A stretch of 64,000 nucleotides of DNA from Paraniabella hibiscisoli (GTDB lineage: Bacteria > Bacteroidota > Bacteroidia > Chitinophagales > Chitinophagaceae): NCBI RefSeq assembly GCF_022512515.1, contig NZ_JAKWBK010000001.1, positions 2,604,001 to 2,668,000 on the forward strand. The letters are read 5' to 3'. How positions within the stretch are numbered: position 1 is the first letter of the stretch; each line of letters opens with the position of its first letter. This document shows, in pieces, positions 29,483-38,892 of the stretch. Under the pieces are notes generated by a model that was given only the letters and a program-made list of their open reading frames with translations, was not told where the DNA came from and searched no databases. Both the position numbers and the translations under genes were made by a program.

Positions 29483-30669
29483 GTGCCCCATAGAAATAAG
29501 ACAAACGAGAACGCGCCCGTTATACTCGTAATAGACGACGAAGTGTCCATTCGTAAAACTTTGATAGAAATATTATCATTCGAAGGTTATAAAACACACG
29601 AGGCTTCAGATGGCGAACAGGGAATCAGGATATTCTCTGAGCATAAATTTGATGCGGTTTTGTGCGATATTAAAATGCCCAAGATGGATGGAATGGAATT
29701 TTTGGGTAAAGCGTTGGAGGTAGCGCCTGACGTGCCTGTGATCATGATATCGGGTCATGGCACCATTGAAACAGCAGTGGAAGCGGTTAAAAAAGGAGCC
29801 TACGATTTTATCTCCAAGCCACCTGATCTGAACCGCCTGTTGATTACCATAAAAAATGCGCTGGATAAAGGCACGCTGGTTACCGAAACCAAAGTGCTCC
29901 GTAAGAAAATATCCAGGGTACAGGAAATTGTGGGCGATTCTGAGCCTATTAAACGCATAAAAGAGACAATCGATAAGGTAGCACCTACAGAAGCCAGGGT
30001 GCTGGTAACCGGTGAGAACGGGGTGGGAAAAGAATTGGTAGCTCGCTGGTTGCATGAAAAAAGTAGCCGTAATGCAAGTCCCCTGGTAGAAGTGAACTGT
30101 GCAGCCATACCTACAGAGCTGATAGAGTCTGAATTATTTGGTCACGAAAAAGGATCTTTTACATCTGCCGTTAAACAAAGGATAGGAAAGTTTGAGCAGG
30201 CCAATGGTGGTACGCTTTTCCTGGACGAGATTGGTGATATGAGCCTGAGTGCACAGGCTAAAGTGCTTCGCGCATTGCAGGAGGGGAAAATAACAAGGGT
30301 TGGGGCCGATAAAGATATTAATGTAGATGTGCGTGTGATAGCGGCTACTAATAAAGACCTGCTGGAAGAAGTGGAGCAAAAAAACTTCCGGCTGGATTTA
30401 TACCATCGCCTTAGTGTAATATTGATCCATGTACCTTCCTTAAATGATCGCAGGGACGATATCCCCCAATTGATCGATCGTTTTTTAGAAAGCATTTGCG
30501 CAGATTATGGTATCTCGAAAAAGGAATTGATGATGGCGCTATTAAACTGCTGCAACAACATAACTGGACGGGTAATATCAGGGAATTGCGTAACGTGGTA
30601 GAACGACTAGTTATTCTAAGTGGAAAAACAATTATTGCAGAGGACGTAAAGAATTATGCAAACCCGTAG
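29483..30669 (+). CDS. NtrC-type response regulator with a GSFTSA loop (frame broken near 30521)
   Basis: A response regulator of about 395 residues. The receiver domain has VIDDE and phospho-acceptor Asp in LCDIKMPK. The AAA+ domain has Walker A GENGVGKE and Walker B LDEIGDM. A short C-terminal region follows with IRELRNVVERLVIL. The sigma54-contact loop reads GSFTSA rather than GAFTGA, and no clear Fis helix-turn-helix follows; the protein ends at NYANP, so it may act without DNA binding or without sigma54. The frame breaks at about 30521 in AAAAA (one A short); repair gives SKKGIDDGAIKLLQQHNW. The likely start is GTG at 29483; no in-frame ATG is near. Confidence 0.86.
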
Positions 30670-30806
30670 ATAATTGCATCTTATTGATTGAAGATTATGA
30701 GGCTGCTGTGCGCATGAATGGATCATGTACACAGCAGTTATGATTTAAGGAACTATTAAGAGTCAACTGGTTATTACTTCGAATGCACCGCTTATCTTTA
30801 TAATAT

Positions 30807-32507
30807 ATGACAACAGCAACCCGCTCTTTACTGCTAATTGGTATGGTATTATCTTGTGCCAATGCCTGGTCCCAGGATTTACTTTCCCGGGTTTTAAAGA
30901 ATGAATTACAGCGGGAATTTACACAGCTAAAGGCTGCTGATAAAAATGTATACTATATGAGTTACCGGGTAGATGATATGGTCTCCTACCGGGTAACCGC
31001 TAATTTCGGTGTCATTAGTGCTGTCGATTCCAGCAGGGTAAGGGTGTTTACACCAACAGTTAGAGTGGGCAGCTACCAGTTTGATAATACCCATAATATC
31101 CAGTTTGGAGGTGCTGCCGGTACTTTGCCCATAGTAGAGAATGAGGATATATTGCGCCTGTCTATTTGGAAAAGCACAGACCTTGCCTATAAGAATGCTG
31201 CGCAGATATATGAACAATTGCTGACGAATAAAAAAGTGCGTGTAGCGGAAGAAGATACAGCCGCCGATTTTTCTAATGCCAAACGGGAAATTTATTATGA
31301 TGCACCGTTAAATTACAAGGCGCTGAAACCCGACCTGGATAAGATCGCCGCAACCCTTAAGAACTTCACCCGGGTATTCAAGCAAAACCCAGACTTACTA
31401 CAGGGAGGCGCTAACTTTGAGTTTAAGATTACGCGAAAATATTTCATTGATACAGATGGGTCCGACATTGTAGAGAACGGTACAGAAACCTGGCAGAGCA
31501 TTTTTGGTAATACCAAAGCTGATGACGGCATGGAACTTCCGCTTTACAAGCTGTATTTTGCTTATAAGCCGTCCGAATTACCCTCGGGTGATAGTGTGCT
31601 GGCCGATGTTTCTCAGATGAGCGTTAAATTGACCCAATTGAAAAAATCACCGCTCGCAGACCCCTTTGTTGGCCCGGCGATTCTTTCTGGTCGTGCTGCG
31701 GGCGTATTCTTCCACGAAATATTCGGGCACAGGCTTGAAGGTAAACGAATGAAAAACGAATCTGACGGGCAAACTTTCAAGAATAAAATAGGCACCGAAG
31801 TACTGCCCGCTTTTTTAAGCATTGCAATGGACCCTACCGCAAAAAAAGTATCAGGTGCTGAAGTGAATGGTTTTTACAGGTTTGATGACGAAGGGGTTGC
31901 TGCCCGAAAAGTGGATGTGGTAGAAAATGGCATCCTGCGTAATTTTTTAATGACACGCACACCTATTAATGGGGTGAGTGGTAGCAATGGTCATGCGCGT
32001 ACGGCACCCGGAGGTATTCCTGAAAGCAGGCAAAGTAATTTGGTTGTTACCGGCAAAAGCGAGAAAACGTTTAATGAATTGAGGGATATGCTGATCGCGG
32101 AGTGTAAAAAGCAAGGTAAGCCTTACGGGTATTTGTTCCAGGATGTGCAGGGCGGATTTACCAATGTAGGGCGTACCACACCCAACGCTTTTAATGTGTT
32201 GCCAACAGAGGTGTATAAAATTTATGCAGATGGTAAGCCAGATGAGCTGGTAAGAGGGGTTGATCTTATAGGAACGCCGCTTTCTATGTTCAAGCATATT
32301 GCAGCTTGCAGCAATAGCATGGAAACATTCAATGGTATGTGTGGCTCAGGATCGGGCTGGGTACCGGTTTCGGCTTCATCGCCGGCCATTTTTGTAGACG
32401 TAATTGAAACGCAGAAAAAAGCAAATCTTCCGAACGCTTACCGGTATTGCCAAGACCAGACCTCGACAAATAACACCGGAATATTTTTATATCAGTTGGT
32501 AGCCTAA
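30807..32507 (+). CDS. Exported TldD-like metallopeptidase
   Basis: A 566-residue protein with a signal peptide (SLLLIGMVLSCANAWSQ). The rest is a TldD/PmbA peptidase fold: an N-terminal domain to about residue 200 and a C-terminal catalytic domain with the zinc motif HEIFGH (HExxxH) in AGVFFHEIFGHRLEGKRM, plus the downstream GGIPESRQSNL. Cytoplasmic TldD works with TldE on small peptides; this copy is exported, which is a Bacteroidetes speciality. The next gene, 16 bases downstream, is a TldE-like partner that lacks the zinc motif, so the two likely form a secreted TldD/E heteromer. The frame is intact. Confidence 0.85.
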   Translation: MTTATRSLLLIGMVLSCANAWSQDLLSRVLKNELQREFTQLKAADKNVYYMSYRVDDMVSYRVTANFGVISAVDSSRVRVFTPTVRVGSYQFDNTHNIQFGGAAGTLPIVENEDILRLSIWKSTDLAYKNAAQIYEQLLTNKKVRVAEEDTAADFSNAKREIYYDAPLNYKALKPDLDKIAATLKNFTRVFKQNPDLLQGGANFEFKITRKYFIDTDGSDIVENGTETWQSIFGNTKADDGMELPLYKLYFAYKPSELPSGDSVLADVSQMSVKLTQLKKSPLADPFVGPAILSGRAAGVFFHEIFGHRLEGKRMKNESDGQTFKNKIGTEVLPAFLSIAMDPTAKKVSGAEVNGFYRFDDEGVAARKVDVVENGILRNFLMTRTPINGVSGSNGHARTAPGGIPESRQSNLVVTGKSEKTFNELRDMLIAECKKQGKPYGYLFQDVQGGFTNVGRTTPNAFNVLPTEVYKIYADGKPDELVRGVDLIGTPLSMFKHIAACSNSMETFNGMCGSGSGWVPVSASSPAIFVDVIETQKKANLPNAYRYCQDQTSTNNTGIFLYQLVA

Positions 32508-32523
32508 AGTAAATAAGTCAAAA

Positions 32524-34208
32524 ATGAGAGCAAAGATATTTTTCCTGACACTCCTGATAGGTTTTGCAGGATCTGCAACCCTGGCGCAGGATTTAAAGGA
32601 TAATTTTTACGTAAAAGTACTCAACGATGAGCTGCAGCGAAATATTACCCGGTTGCATCTGCCAGACCTGGAGAAACCTTTTTATATCGCTTATAACCTG
32701 CAAAATGTCAACAGCTATAGTTTAAACAGCGAACGTGGTGAAATTACCACGGTGGTAAAAACGCCAGTGAATAATAAGTCGGTATCCGTTAAGCTAAGGG
32801 TTGGCGATTATCATCGCAATTTCGATTATATGATGTATGACGGTTATTTTGCGAATTTGCCGGATGAGGCCAGTGCCGATGAGTATCGCCGGTTGTTATG
32901 GCTGGAAACCGACCGGGCCTATAAAAATAATGCCCGACAGTTTAGCGGCTTTATGTCCTCTTTAAAAAGAGTAAGCGTAGACGAAAAAGAACTGGCCCTG
33001 GATGACCTTGCCCGCATTACACCGGTAGTAAAAGATTTTGGCGCTATTCAACCCATACAAATAGATACCAAAAAATGGGAACAACATTTACAATCACTAT
33101 CGGCCCTGTTTAATGCTTATCCTAAAATAACCACATCCTATTGCCGCCTGTTAATAAGCAGCGCTGAAAATTACATAGTGAGCAGCGAAGGTTCTGTGAT
33201 AAGAAAGCCCGGAGGGGCCGTAACCTTTATGGCTTATGGCGCTACTGCCGATGAAGAAGGGAATAATTACAACAGCAGCTATTCCATAACAGTTAAGCAG
33301 ATGGATGAGTTACCTACGCCCGAACAATTGCAGGCAAGTGTAAAAGAACTGATCAGTAAAATACAACAGAAAGAACAGGCTAAAGCATTTGAGGGCGCCT
33401 ATATGGGACCTGTACTCTTTGTTGGGAACGCCGTTCCCGACATCGTTAATCAATGTTTTTCCAGTGCCTTGCAAACCCGTCGCAAATCTGTTTTGGGGTA
33501 TAATTCCGGAGAAACCAATTATGAGGAAAAGCTGGGGCAAAAACTGGTGGCAACCGATCTTACAGTAACAGCTATTCCCTCACTAAAAAAGTAAATGGTA
33601 AGCATACCACAGGATACTATGAAATTGATGATGAGGGGGTGGTGCCGGCAGATTCGCTGGTGCTGATAGAAGCCGGTATTTTAAAGAGCCTGGTGAATGG
33701 AAGAACTCCCACCCGCAAGTTCCTTAAATCCCAGGGCTTTGGCCAGTCTTTTATGGGCAGGAATTATAATGCAGGTGTATTAAAGCTAACTTCATCTAAA
33801 ACCGCTCCTGCAGATTCTATGAAGGCTAAGCTGTTGCAGCTAGCCAAAGAAGAGGGGCTTACCGTTGCATATATGGTAAAAGACATGTCTTTTAATAGTC
33901 CTGAGGTATATAAGATTGATGTAGCAACAGGTAAAGCCGAGATGGTAAATGAGTGCAAGATCAGTCCGTTGAATATGAAGTCTCTCAGGCGTTTTACTAT
34001 TGCGTCAGATAAACTGCAGTTGGAAAATAATTCAGACTATACCATTGTTGCACCGGAAAGTATGATCGTCAACGAAATAGAGATCGAGAAAAACGAAACC
34101 ACCACCAAGCCTAAACCTATTATTGTTTCTAACCCGCTTTTAGATAAAGCCATTGTAAGTAACGTTGATAAAAAAACCGGAAAAATAAAAAAGGCTGTTA
34201 AGAATTAA
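32524..34208 (+). CDS. Exported TldE-like partner lacking the zinc motif (frame broken near 33588)
   Basis: A protein of about 561 residues with a signal peptide (IFFLTLLIGFAGSATLAQ). Its fold parallels the upstream TldD-like protein: matching blocks are NVNSYSLNSERGEI and LRVGDYHRNFD in the N-domain, and FEGAYMGPVLFVGNAVPDIV where the catalytic HExxxH would be. No HExxxH is present, as in TldE/PmbA, so it is presumably a non-catalytic partner. The frame breaks at about 33588 (CTAAAAAAGTAAATGG, one A short); repair gives SLKKVNGKHTTGYYEIDDEGV, consistent with EVNGFYRFDDEGV in the partner. The tail is lysine-rich (DKKTGKIKKAVKN). Confidence 0.83.
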
Positions 34209-34318
34209 CAGCCCAGAGGGTGTGTAATGAATTCATAGATGTGGGGTGCCCGAAATAACGATGCACCCTTTAACGGCCTGGTTTGGCGGCTTTCACGGCC
34301 CGGCTTCGGGTTCTCCAT

Positions 34319-34904
34319 TTAAAGTTTGTCTGTACCCCTCGACTCCTTATCCATCCGTTGAATATCTTTTAATCGGTCTGCAGATATAGGATTTACGTAG
34401 TCCCAAAAAGCCGCTACGCAAACTATTTTCCATTGACCGTTTTCCTTTTCCATCATTCTTACCTCTTTACTGTGGTGGAAATTGTCGCCCTCTTTATTGC
34501 TGTTGAACTGGTCCCAGGTGAGATAGCAGGCATCAGGGCCATAAAATTTGTATTTTATGTTTTTGCGTTCCACAACCGGGTGGCTGCTCGATTGTGGCTC
34601 GGGGTTATCATTAATATATTTCCCCACAGTATTATCAATGCCATCCCAGCCTACGCTGGCGTCAAAAGTGCCGTCCCTGTTGCTCCAGGCCTGAAAGGCA
34701 TAGTCAGTTTGGGCGTAAGTTGATTTCCATGCATTATAGTCCCTCGCAAAGAAAGAAGCGGTTTCCTTTTCTATGGTAGCGAGAATAGCATCTTTTTCCG
34801 CCTGCAGTTTCTTTTCATCCGGCATCTTCGCATTGCTTGGCTTACATCCTGGTAAAATAAATACGGATAATGCTAATACAAGACTGAATAAGCGCCAAAG
34901 GCAT
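34319..34904 (-). CDS. SnoaL/DUF4440-like lipoprotein
   Basis: The mature part, from KMPDEKKLQAEKDAILATIE, is a cone-shaped SnoaL/NTF2-like domain (FFARDYNAWKSTYAQ; VRMMEKENGQWKIVCVAAFW). Codons upstream of the Met at 34825 stay open and encode a lipoprotein signal (LVLALSVFILPGC, Cys codon at 34844-34846), so the true start is further upstream. The nearest ATG is at 34904 in another frame, suggesting a further base error near 34890. The role is unknown; members bind small ligands. It is convergent with the TldE-like gene. The gene-free stretch 34905-35233 beyond it shows nothing but the lemA promoter. Confidence 0.65.
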
Positions 34905-35233
34905 TGGGTGGCAATGTGAAATGATGATAAGGGGGGCGGTTTGCCGGTGCTGGGACATTTGAACCGGGAGATACGCTGCGCAAAGCTAACTGGTGCATAA
35001 TGTTAAGTTTTAATGGGTGAACAATAAACTTTCCATTCCTTCTCAGTATCGTTGTAGTAAAAAGATCTCCAGGATTAGTGGTCTGATTACCACAGTACTA
35101 ATTTACTCTTTTATTATTGATTTTCCAATTCAATTTTTAAATCGACAACCGCTGTAGCCTATACCTGTGCACACTTACCGATATAGCCAAGGGTTTTACC
35201 GAATAGACTTTCGTTTTCAATAACTAATTGTAT

Positions 35234-35241
35234 TAAATTTG
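35234..35241 (+). promoter_or_regulatory. -7 box of the LemA/TPM operon
   Basis: TAAATTTG matches TAnnTTTG and lies 27 bases before the ATG at 35269. No convincing -33 element was seen. It is the only promoter-like site before the four-gene unit. Confidence 0.5.
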
Positions 35242-35268
35242 TTTCATAAACACTTAAAATCAAATACT

Positions 35269-35850
35269 ATGAAAGGAATAGGTTTAATTGTAATTATTTT
35301 ATTAGTGGTGGTAGGCTTTATGGGATGCAAAGGCTATAACGGCCTTGTAAAAGAAGATGAAGTTGTAAAGAATGCCTGGGCCAATGTGCAAAGCGATTAC
35401 CAGCGACGTAACGACCTGGTGGGCAACCTCGTAAATACGGTGAAAGGTGCCGCTAAATTTGAGCAGGAAACGTTAACTAAAGTGATCGAAGCAAGGTCTA
35501 AAGCTACTTCGGTAAATATTTCTGCAGATCAGCTGACACCGGAAAATATGCAGCAATTTCAGGCAGCACAGGGACAGGTAAACAGTGCGTTAAGCCGTTT
35601 ACTGGCAGTTGTGGAAAGCTATCCTGAGTTAAAAGCTAACCAGAACTTCCTGCAATTACAGGGACAGCTGGAAAGCATTGAGAACGAGATCCGTGCTTCA
35701 CGCAATACTTTTAACGGAGCTGTAAACAGTTATAATACAAAAGTTCGTTCTTTTCCTATGAATATTTTAGGTGGCATGTTGGGCTTTAAAGCTAAAGAAC
35801 CCTTTAAAGCTGACCCTGGTGCCGAAACAGCTCCTAAAGTAGAATTTTAA
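35269..35850 (+). CDS. LemA-family lipoprotein, copy 1
   Basis: A 193-residue LemA protein. The N-terminal helix ends in a lipobox-like GFMGC (Cys at residue 20), so it is probably a lipoprotein. The LemA signature VKNAWANVQSDYQRRNDLVGNLV is followed by a four-helix bundle (LSRLLAVVESYPELKANQNF). The start ATG 35269 is preferred over an in-frame upstream codon that overlaps the promoter. It is followed 9 bases later by a second LemA and then two TPM-domain genes. This cassette is common in Bacteroidetes and points to one envelope-associated system of unknown function. Confidence 0.92.
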   Translation: MKGIGLIVIILLVVVGFMGCKGYNGLVKEDEVVKNAWANVQSDYQRRNDLVGNLVNTVKGAAKFEQETLTKVIEARSKATSVNISADQLTPENMQQFQAAQGQVNSALSRLLAVVESYPELKANQNFLQLQGQLESIENEIRASRNTFNGAVNSYNTKVRSFPMNILGGMLGFKAKEPFKADPGAETAPKVEF

Positions 35851-35859
35851 TTGAAGAGC

Positions 35860-36444
35860 ATGCCGCAAAAGCGTTTTTCAGGATATCTTATTGGTGCGTT
35901 CATTATTTTGTTGGGGCTCTATGTGATAGTGGCTTACAATTCTTTAGTGCGTAAGGAGGAGAAGATGGAACAGACCTGGGCTGATGTACAAAGCACTTAC
36001 CAGCGAAGGCTTGATCTGACTCCCAACCTGGTAAATACAGTTAAAGGAATGGCAAGCTTTGAGCAGGAAACCCTGACTCAGGTAGCTGAGGCCAGGAGTA
36101 ATGCGCTGTCTGCCTCCGGCGGTGGGTTGTCTGCTGATGATTATAACCGGCAATCGGGCCTGCAGGATACACTGGCTGCTGCTTCTAATCGTTTGATCGC
36201 TGTTATTGAAAAATACCCGGTTTTACGAGGAACGGAAGCTTACAGAGGCTTACAGGTTCAGTTGGAAGGTAATGAGCGCCGGATCAAAGTAGCAAGGGCT
36301 GATTTTAATGCAGCTGTCAGAGATTACAATGAAGCTGCCCGCTCTTTTCCCAAAAGCCTGGTAGCAAAAATGCTGGGTTTTGAAGTAAAGGAAGGGTTTA
36401 AGGCCATAGATGGTGCACAAAATAATGTAGACATTAAATTTTAA
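35860..36444 (+). CDS. LemA-family membrane protein, copy 2
   Basis: A 194-residue paralogue of the preceding gene. It has an N-terminal membrane helix (YLIGAFIILLGLYVIVAYNSL) without a lipobox. The LemA signature MEQTWADVQSTYQRRLDLTPNLV and the same helical bundle are present (LIAVIEKYPVLRGTEAYRGLQ). I use ATG 35860 (MPQKRF) rather than the TTG at 35851. The tandem arrangement shows gene duplication followed by loss or gain of the lipid anchor. It lies 5 bases before the first TPM gene. Confidence 0.92.
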   Translation: MPQKRFSGYLIGAFIILLGLYVIVAYNSLVRKEEKMEQTWADVQSTYQRRLDLTPNLVNTVKGMASFEQETLTQVAEARSNALSASGGGLSADDYNRQSGLQDTLAAASNRLIAVIEKYPVLRGTEAYRGLQVQLEGNERRIKVARADFNAAVRDYNEAARSFPKSLVAKMLGFEVKEGFKAIDGAQNNVDIKF

Positions 36445-36449
36445 GTCAA

Positions 36450-36914
36450 TTGGGATTTTCATTATTTAAAAGCAAATCGCCGGAGTTTCTCACCGCAGCA
36501 GAGAAAGAGCAGGTGGTAGACGCGATCAGGAGTGCAGAAAGCCGCACCAGCGGAGAGATCCGTATTTACATGGAAAGTCATTGTAAATATGTAGACCCGG
36601 TAGAGCGTGCTTCAGAAATTTTTTTCCAGTTAAAAATGGAGCAAACGGTGGAGCGTAACGCGGTATTGCTTTACATAGCCGTTAAGGATCACCAACTGGC
36701 CATTTATGGAGATGAAGGTATCCATAACAAAACAGGGGCTCAATACTGGCAGGAGTTGGTTCGTCACATTTTACAGGAATTTAACCAGGAGCATTTTGTG
36801 GAGGGCATATGCCAATATGTGTATGAAATAGGAGAGGGCTTACATAGCTATTTCCCATACGATCGTGCCAGCGATCACAATGAATTGCCCGACGATATTG
36901 TATTTGGAAAATAG
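36450..36914 (+). CDS. TPM-domain protein, cytoplasmic
   Basis: A 154-residue protein consisting of one TPM (TLP18.3/Psb32/MOLO-1) domain: FLTAAEKEQVVDAIRSAESR, TSGEIRIYMES, NAVLLYIAVKDHQLAIYGDE, and the late VEGICQYVYEIGEGLHSYFP. It has no signal peptide. The start is probably TTG at 36450 (Leu-Gly-Phe-Ser read as Met), as no ATG fits. It sits 5 bases after the second LemA, in the same operon. Confidence 0.85.
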   Translation: MGFSLFKSKSPEFLTAAEKEQVVDAIRSAESRTSGEIRIYMESHCKYVDPVERASEIFFQLKMEQTVERNAVLLYIAVKDHQLAIYGDEGIHNKTGAQYWQELVRHILQEFNQEHFVEGICQYVYEIGEGLHSYFPYDRASDHNELPDDIVFGK

Positions 36915-37016
36915 TAAATCAGCAACCACATCAAAACAAAATTATCCATACCCGTTTTTTCCCCGTTTTCAATAAAAGGCTTACAGCAACGTGTAATCGA
37001 GCTATTCCTGCTTAGC

Positions 37017-37784
37017 ATGTTTGTTGTTTTTGCTTTTACAGCGAAGGCGCAAATTGAAAACGATGTTCCGGCTGTGCCCAATCCGCCGAGGTTAGTGAAT
37101 GATTTCTCCGGCAATTTTCTTACCCCCGAGCAAAGAGAGGCATTAGAACGTAAGTTGGTAGCTTATGATGACAGTACATCCAACCAGATAGCAGTGGTAG
37201 TGGTGGATGACCTTAAAGGATATTCAAGAGATGAATTTGCTATTGCCCTGGGAAGGAAATGGGGTGTGGGCGGACAAAAGCAATTTAGTAACGGTGTTGT
37301 TATTTTAGTAAATACAGGTACCAAAGGCGGGCAACGTGGTGTTTTCATAGCGCCAGGATACGGCCTGGAAGGTTCGGTTACTGATTTGGTTGCCGACCAG
37401 ATCGTTCAAAATGCGTTGATCCCCAATTTCAGGCAGGGCGATAATTATCGTGGTCTGGACGAAGCTACTACTGATATTATGGAGGCTGCTGCCGGAAAGT
37501 ATCAGGCTCCGGATGGTTACGATCAGAGGGGCAAAGGTGGTGGCCGGTTATCCGGACTTCTTATGGCGGCCATTATTCTTTTTATAATAATAGTTATTAT
37601 TAATCGCAGAGGTGGTGGCGGTGGCGGGTATGTATCCCGTCGTGGTTATCGTGATGATTGGAGCGGCCCAGTCATCTTCCCGGGTGGATGGTCCGGAGGT
37701 GGCGGTGGCGGCGGAGGGGGTGGCGGCTTTGGTGGTTTTGGTGGCGGCGGATTTGGCGGCGGCGGCGCCGGAGGCAGTTGGTAA
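37017..37784 (+). CDS. TPM-domain (YgcG-type) membrane protein with a glycine-rich tail
   Basis: A protein of about 255 residues, exported by an N-terminal signal (FVVFAFTAKAQ). The TPM domain runs from LVNDFSGNFLTPEQREALE to about residue 160 (NGVVILVNTGTKGGQRGVFI; APGYGLEGSVTDLVADQI). A membrane helix (GLLMAAIILFIIIVIINRR) is followed by a tail that is nearly all glycine with aromatic residues, as in YgcG. The frame is open upstream of the ATG (VIELFLLSMFVVF), so the real start may lie near 36940 with a missed base; the signal as drawn is short. It is the last gene of the LemA/TPM unit. Confidence 0.85.
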   Translation: MFVVFAFTAKAQIENDVPAVPNPPRLVNDFSGNFLTPEQREALERKLVAYDDSTSNQIAVVVVDDLKGYSRDEFAIALGRKWGVGGQKQFSNGVVILVNTGTKGGQRGVFIAPGYGLEGSVTDLVADQIVQNALIPNFRQGDNYRGLDEATTDIMEAAAGKYQAPDGYDQRGKGGGRLSGLLMAAIILFIIIVIINRRGGGGGGYVSRRGYRDDWSGPVIFPGGWSGGGGGGGGGGGFGGFGGGGFGGGGAGGSW

Positions 37785-37807
37785 ACGGTTGAGAAATACT
37801 GACGGTT

Positions 37808-38782
37808 ATGCTTAATAAATTAACGTTCATCCTGCTTGTTGCCTTGATGCCTTCACAACTCTGGGCCCAGCAAACTGCAGAAAAGCTGGTGCAGGAAACA
37901 AATTACCTCCTGTATCTTCCCGAAAACTATAAGGACGATACGGCACGCAAATGGCCCTTGGTCATATTTTTACATGGATCGGGCGAAAGCGGCGACGATC
38001 TTAATAAGGTTAAGTTTCATGGCCCTCCCAAGCTGGTTGAGGCTGGTCGCCAATTTCCTTTTATCCTCGTTTCACCCCAGGCTCCGCCGAATACAGGGTG
38101 GCAACTGGACGTGCTGAAAGCATTATTAAACGATCTCAAGAAAAAATATAAGGTAGACGAAGACCGGGTATACATGACCGGTTTAAGCATGGGCGGTTTT
38201 GGCACCTGGAACTATGCGGAGAAATATCCTTCTGATCTGGCCGCGATTGCACCTGTATGTGGTGGTGGCGATGCCGAAAAGGCCTGGACTTTAAGGTATA
38301 TGCCCATATGGTGTTTTCACGGTGCAAAAGATGATGTGGTTTTACCGGCCGCCTCCATTAGCATGATTGATGCGGTTCGTAAGTTGAACAAAAAAGCAGA
38401 AGTGAAATTTACCTTATATCCTGATGCCAATCATAATAGCTGGGATATTACCTATAACAATGATAGTTTATATCAATGGTTGCTTTCTAAGAAAAGGTTC
38501 CGTTTTAACCAGGTCGCAGTGCCGGATGCTGCTTTAAAGTCTTATGTTGGCAAATATGCTGACTCAAAAAAGGATACAGTCACATTAATGATAGAAGAAG
38601 GACGTCTTTTGGTGAAAGATGTGAATAACAAGATTTTCCTGAAAGCATCTTCACCCGTCAATTTTTACTGGCAGGATGATTCGATAGATGAAATAGAGTT
38701 CAGCAGGAACGAAAAAGGCGCTATTACAGGATTTTCCCTGCTGATGGGCGACCGGAAATTCTTCCGTAGGGTAGAGAAATAG
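37808..38782 (+). CDS. Exported alpha/beta-hydrolase esterase
   Basis: A 324-residue enzyme with a signal peptide (FILLVALMPSQLWAQ). The hydrolase fold has oxyanion stretch VIFLHGSGESGDDL, nucleophile elbow GLSMGG (catalytic Ser at about residue 129), acid in HGAKDDVV and His in DANHNSWD. A C-terminal extension (residues 230-324) resembles a DUF3471-type beta-barrel. It matches the 'prolyl oligopeptidase-like / phospholipase-carboxylesterase' exported esterases of Bacteroidetes. The substrate is unknown. It is 23 bases after the YgcG-type gene, so possibly co-transcribed. Confidence 0.87.
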   Translation: MLNKLTFILLVALMPSQLWAQQTAEKLVQETNYLLYLPENYKDDTARKWPLVIFLHGSGESGDDLNKVKFHGPPKLVEAGRQFPFILVSPQAPPNTGWQLDVLKALLNDLKKKYKVDEDRVYMTGLSMGGFGTWNYAEKYPSDLAAIAPVCGGGDAEKAWTLRYMPIWCFHGAKDDVVLPAASISMIDAVRKLNKKAEVKFTLYPDANHNSWDITYNNDSLYQWLLSKKRFRFNQVAVPDAALKSYVGKYADSKKDTVTLMIEEGRLLVKDVNNKIFLKASSPVNFYWQDDSIDEIEFSRNEKGAITGFSLLMGDRKFFRRVEK

Positions 38783-38859
38783 ATTTTTAACCGAAATATT
38801 AAACAAAACCTAAAAGTTTTCAATTTGTCGTAGGCAAACGCCAAACCGATAATTTCAGT

Positions 38860-38867
38860 TAAATTTG
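38860..38867 (+). promoter_or_regulatory. -7 box upstream of the DUF4476 gene
   Basis: TAAATTTG matches TAnnTTTG and lies 25 bases before the ATG at 38893. The TTG codon at 38865 falls inside this box, which is why I do not use it as a start. Confidence 0.5.
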
Positions 38868-38892
38868 CCTGCAAGAAAAATTATTATATTTA

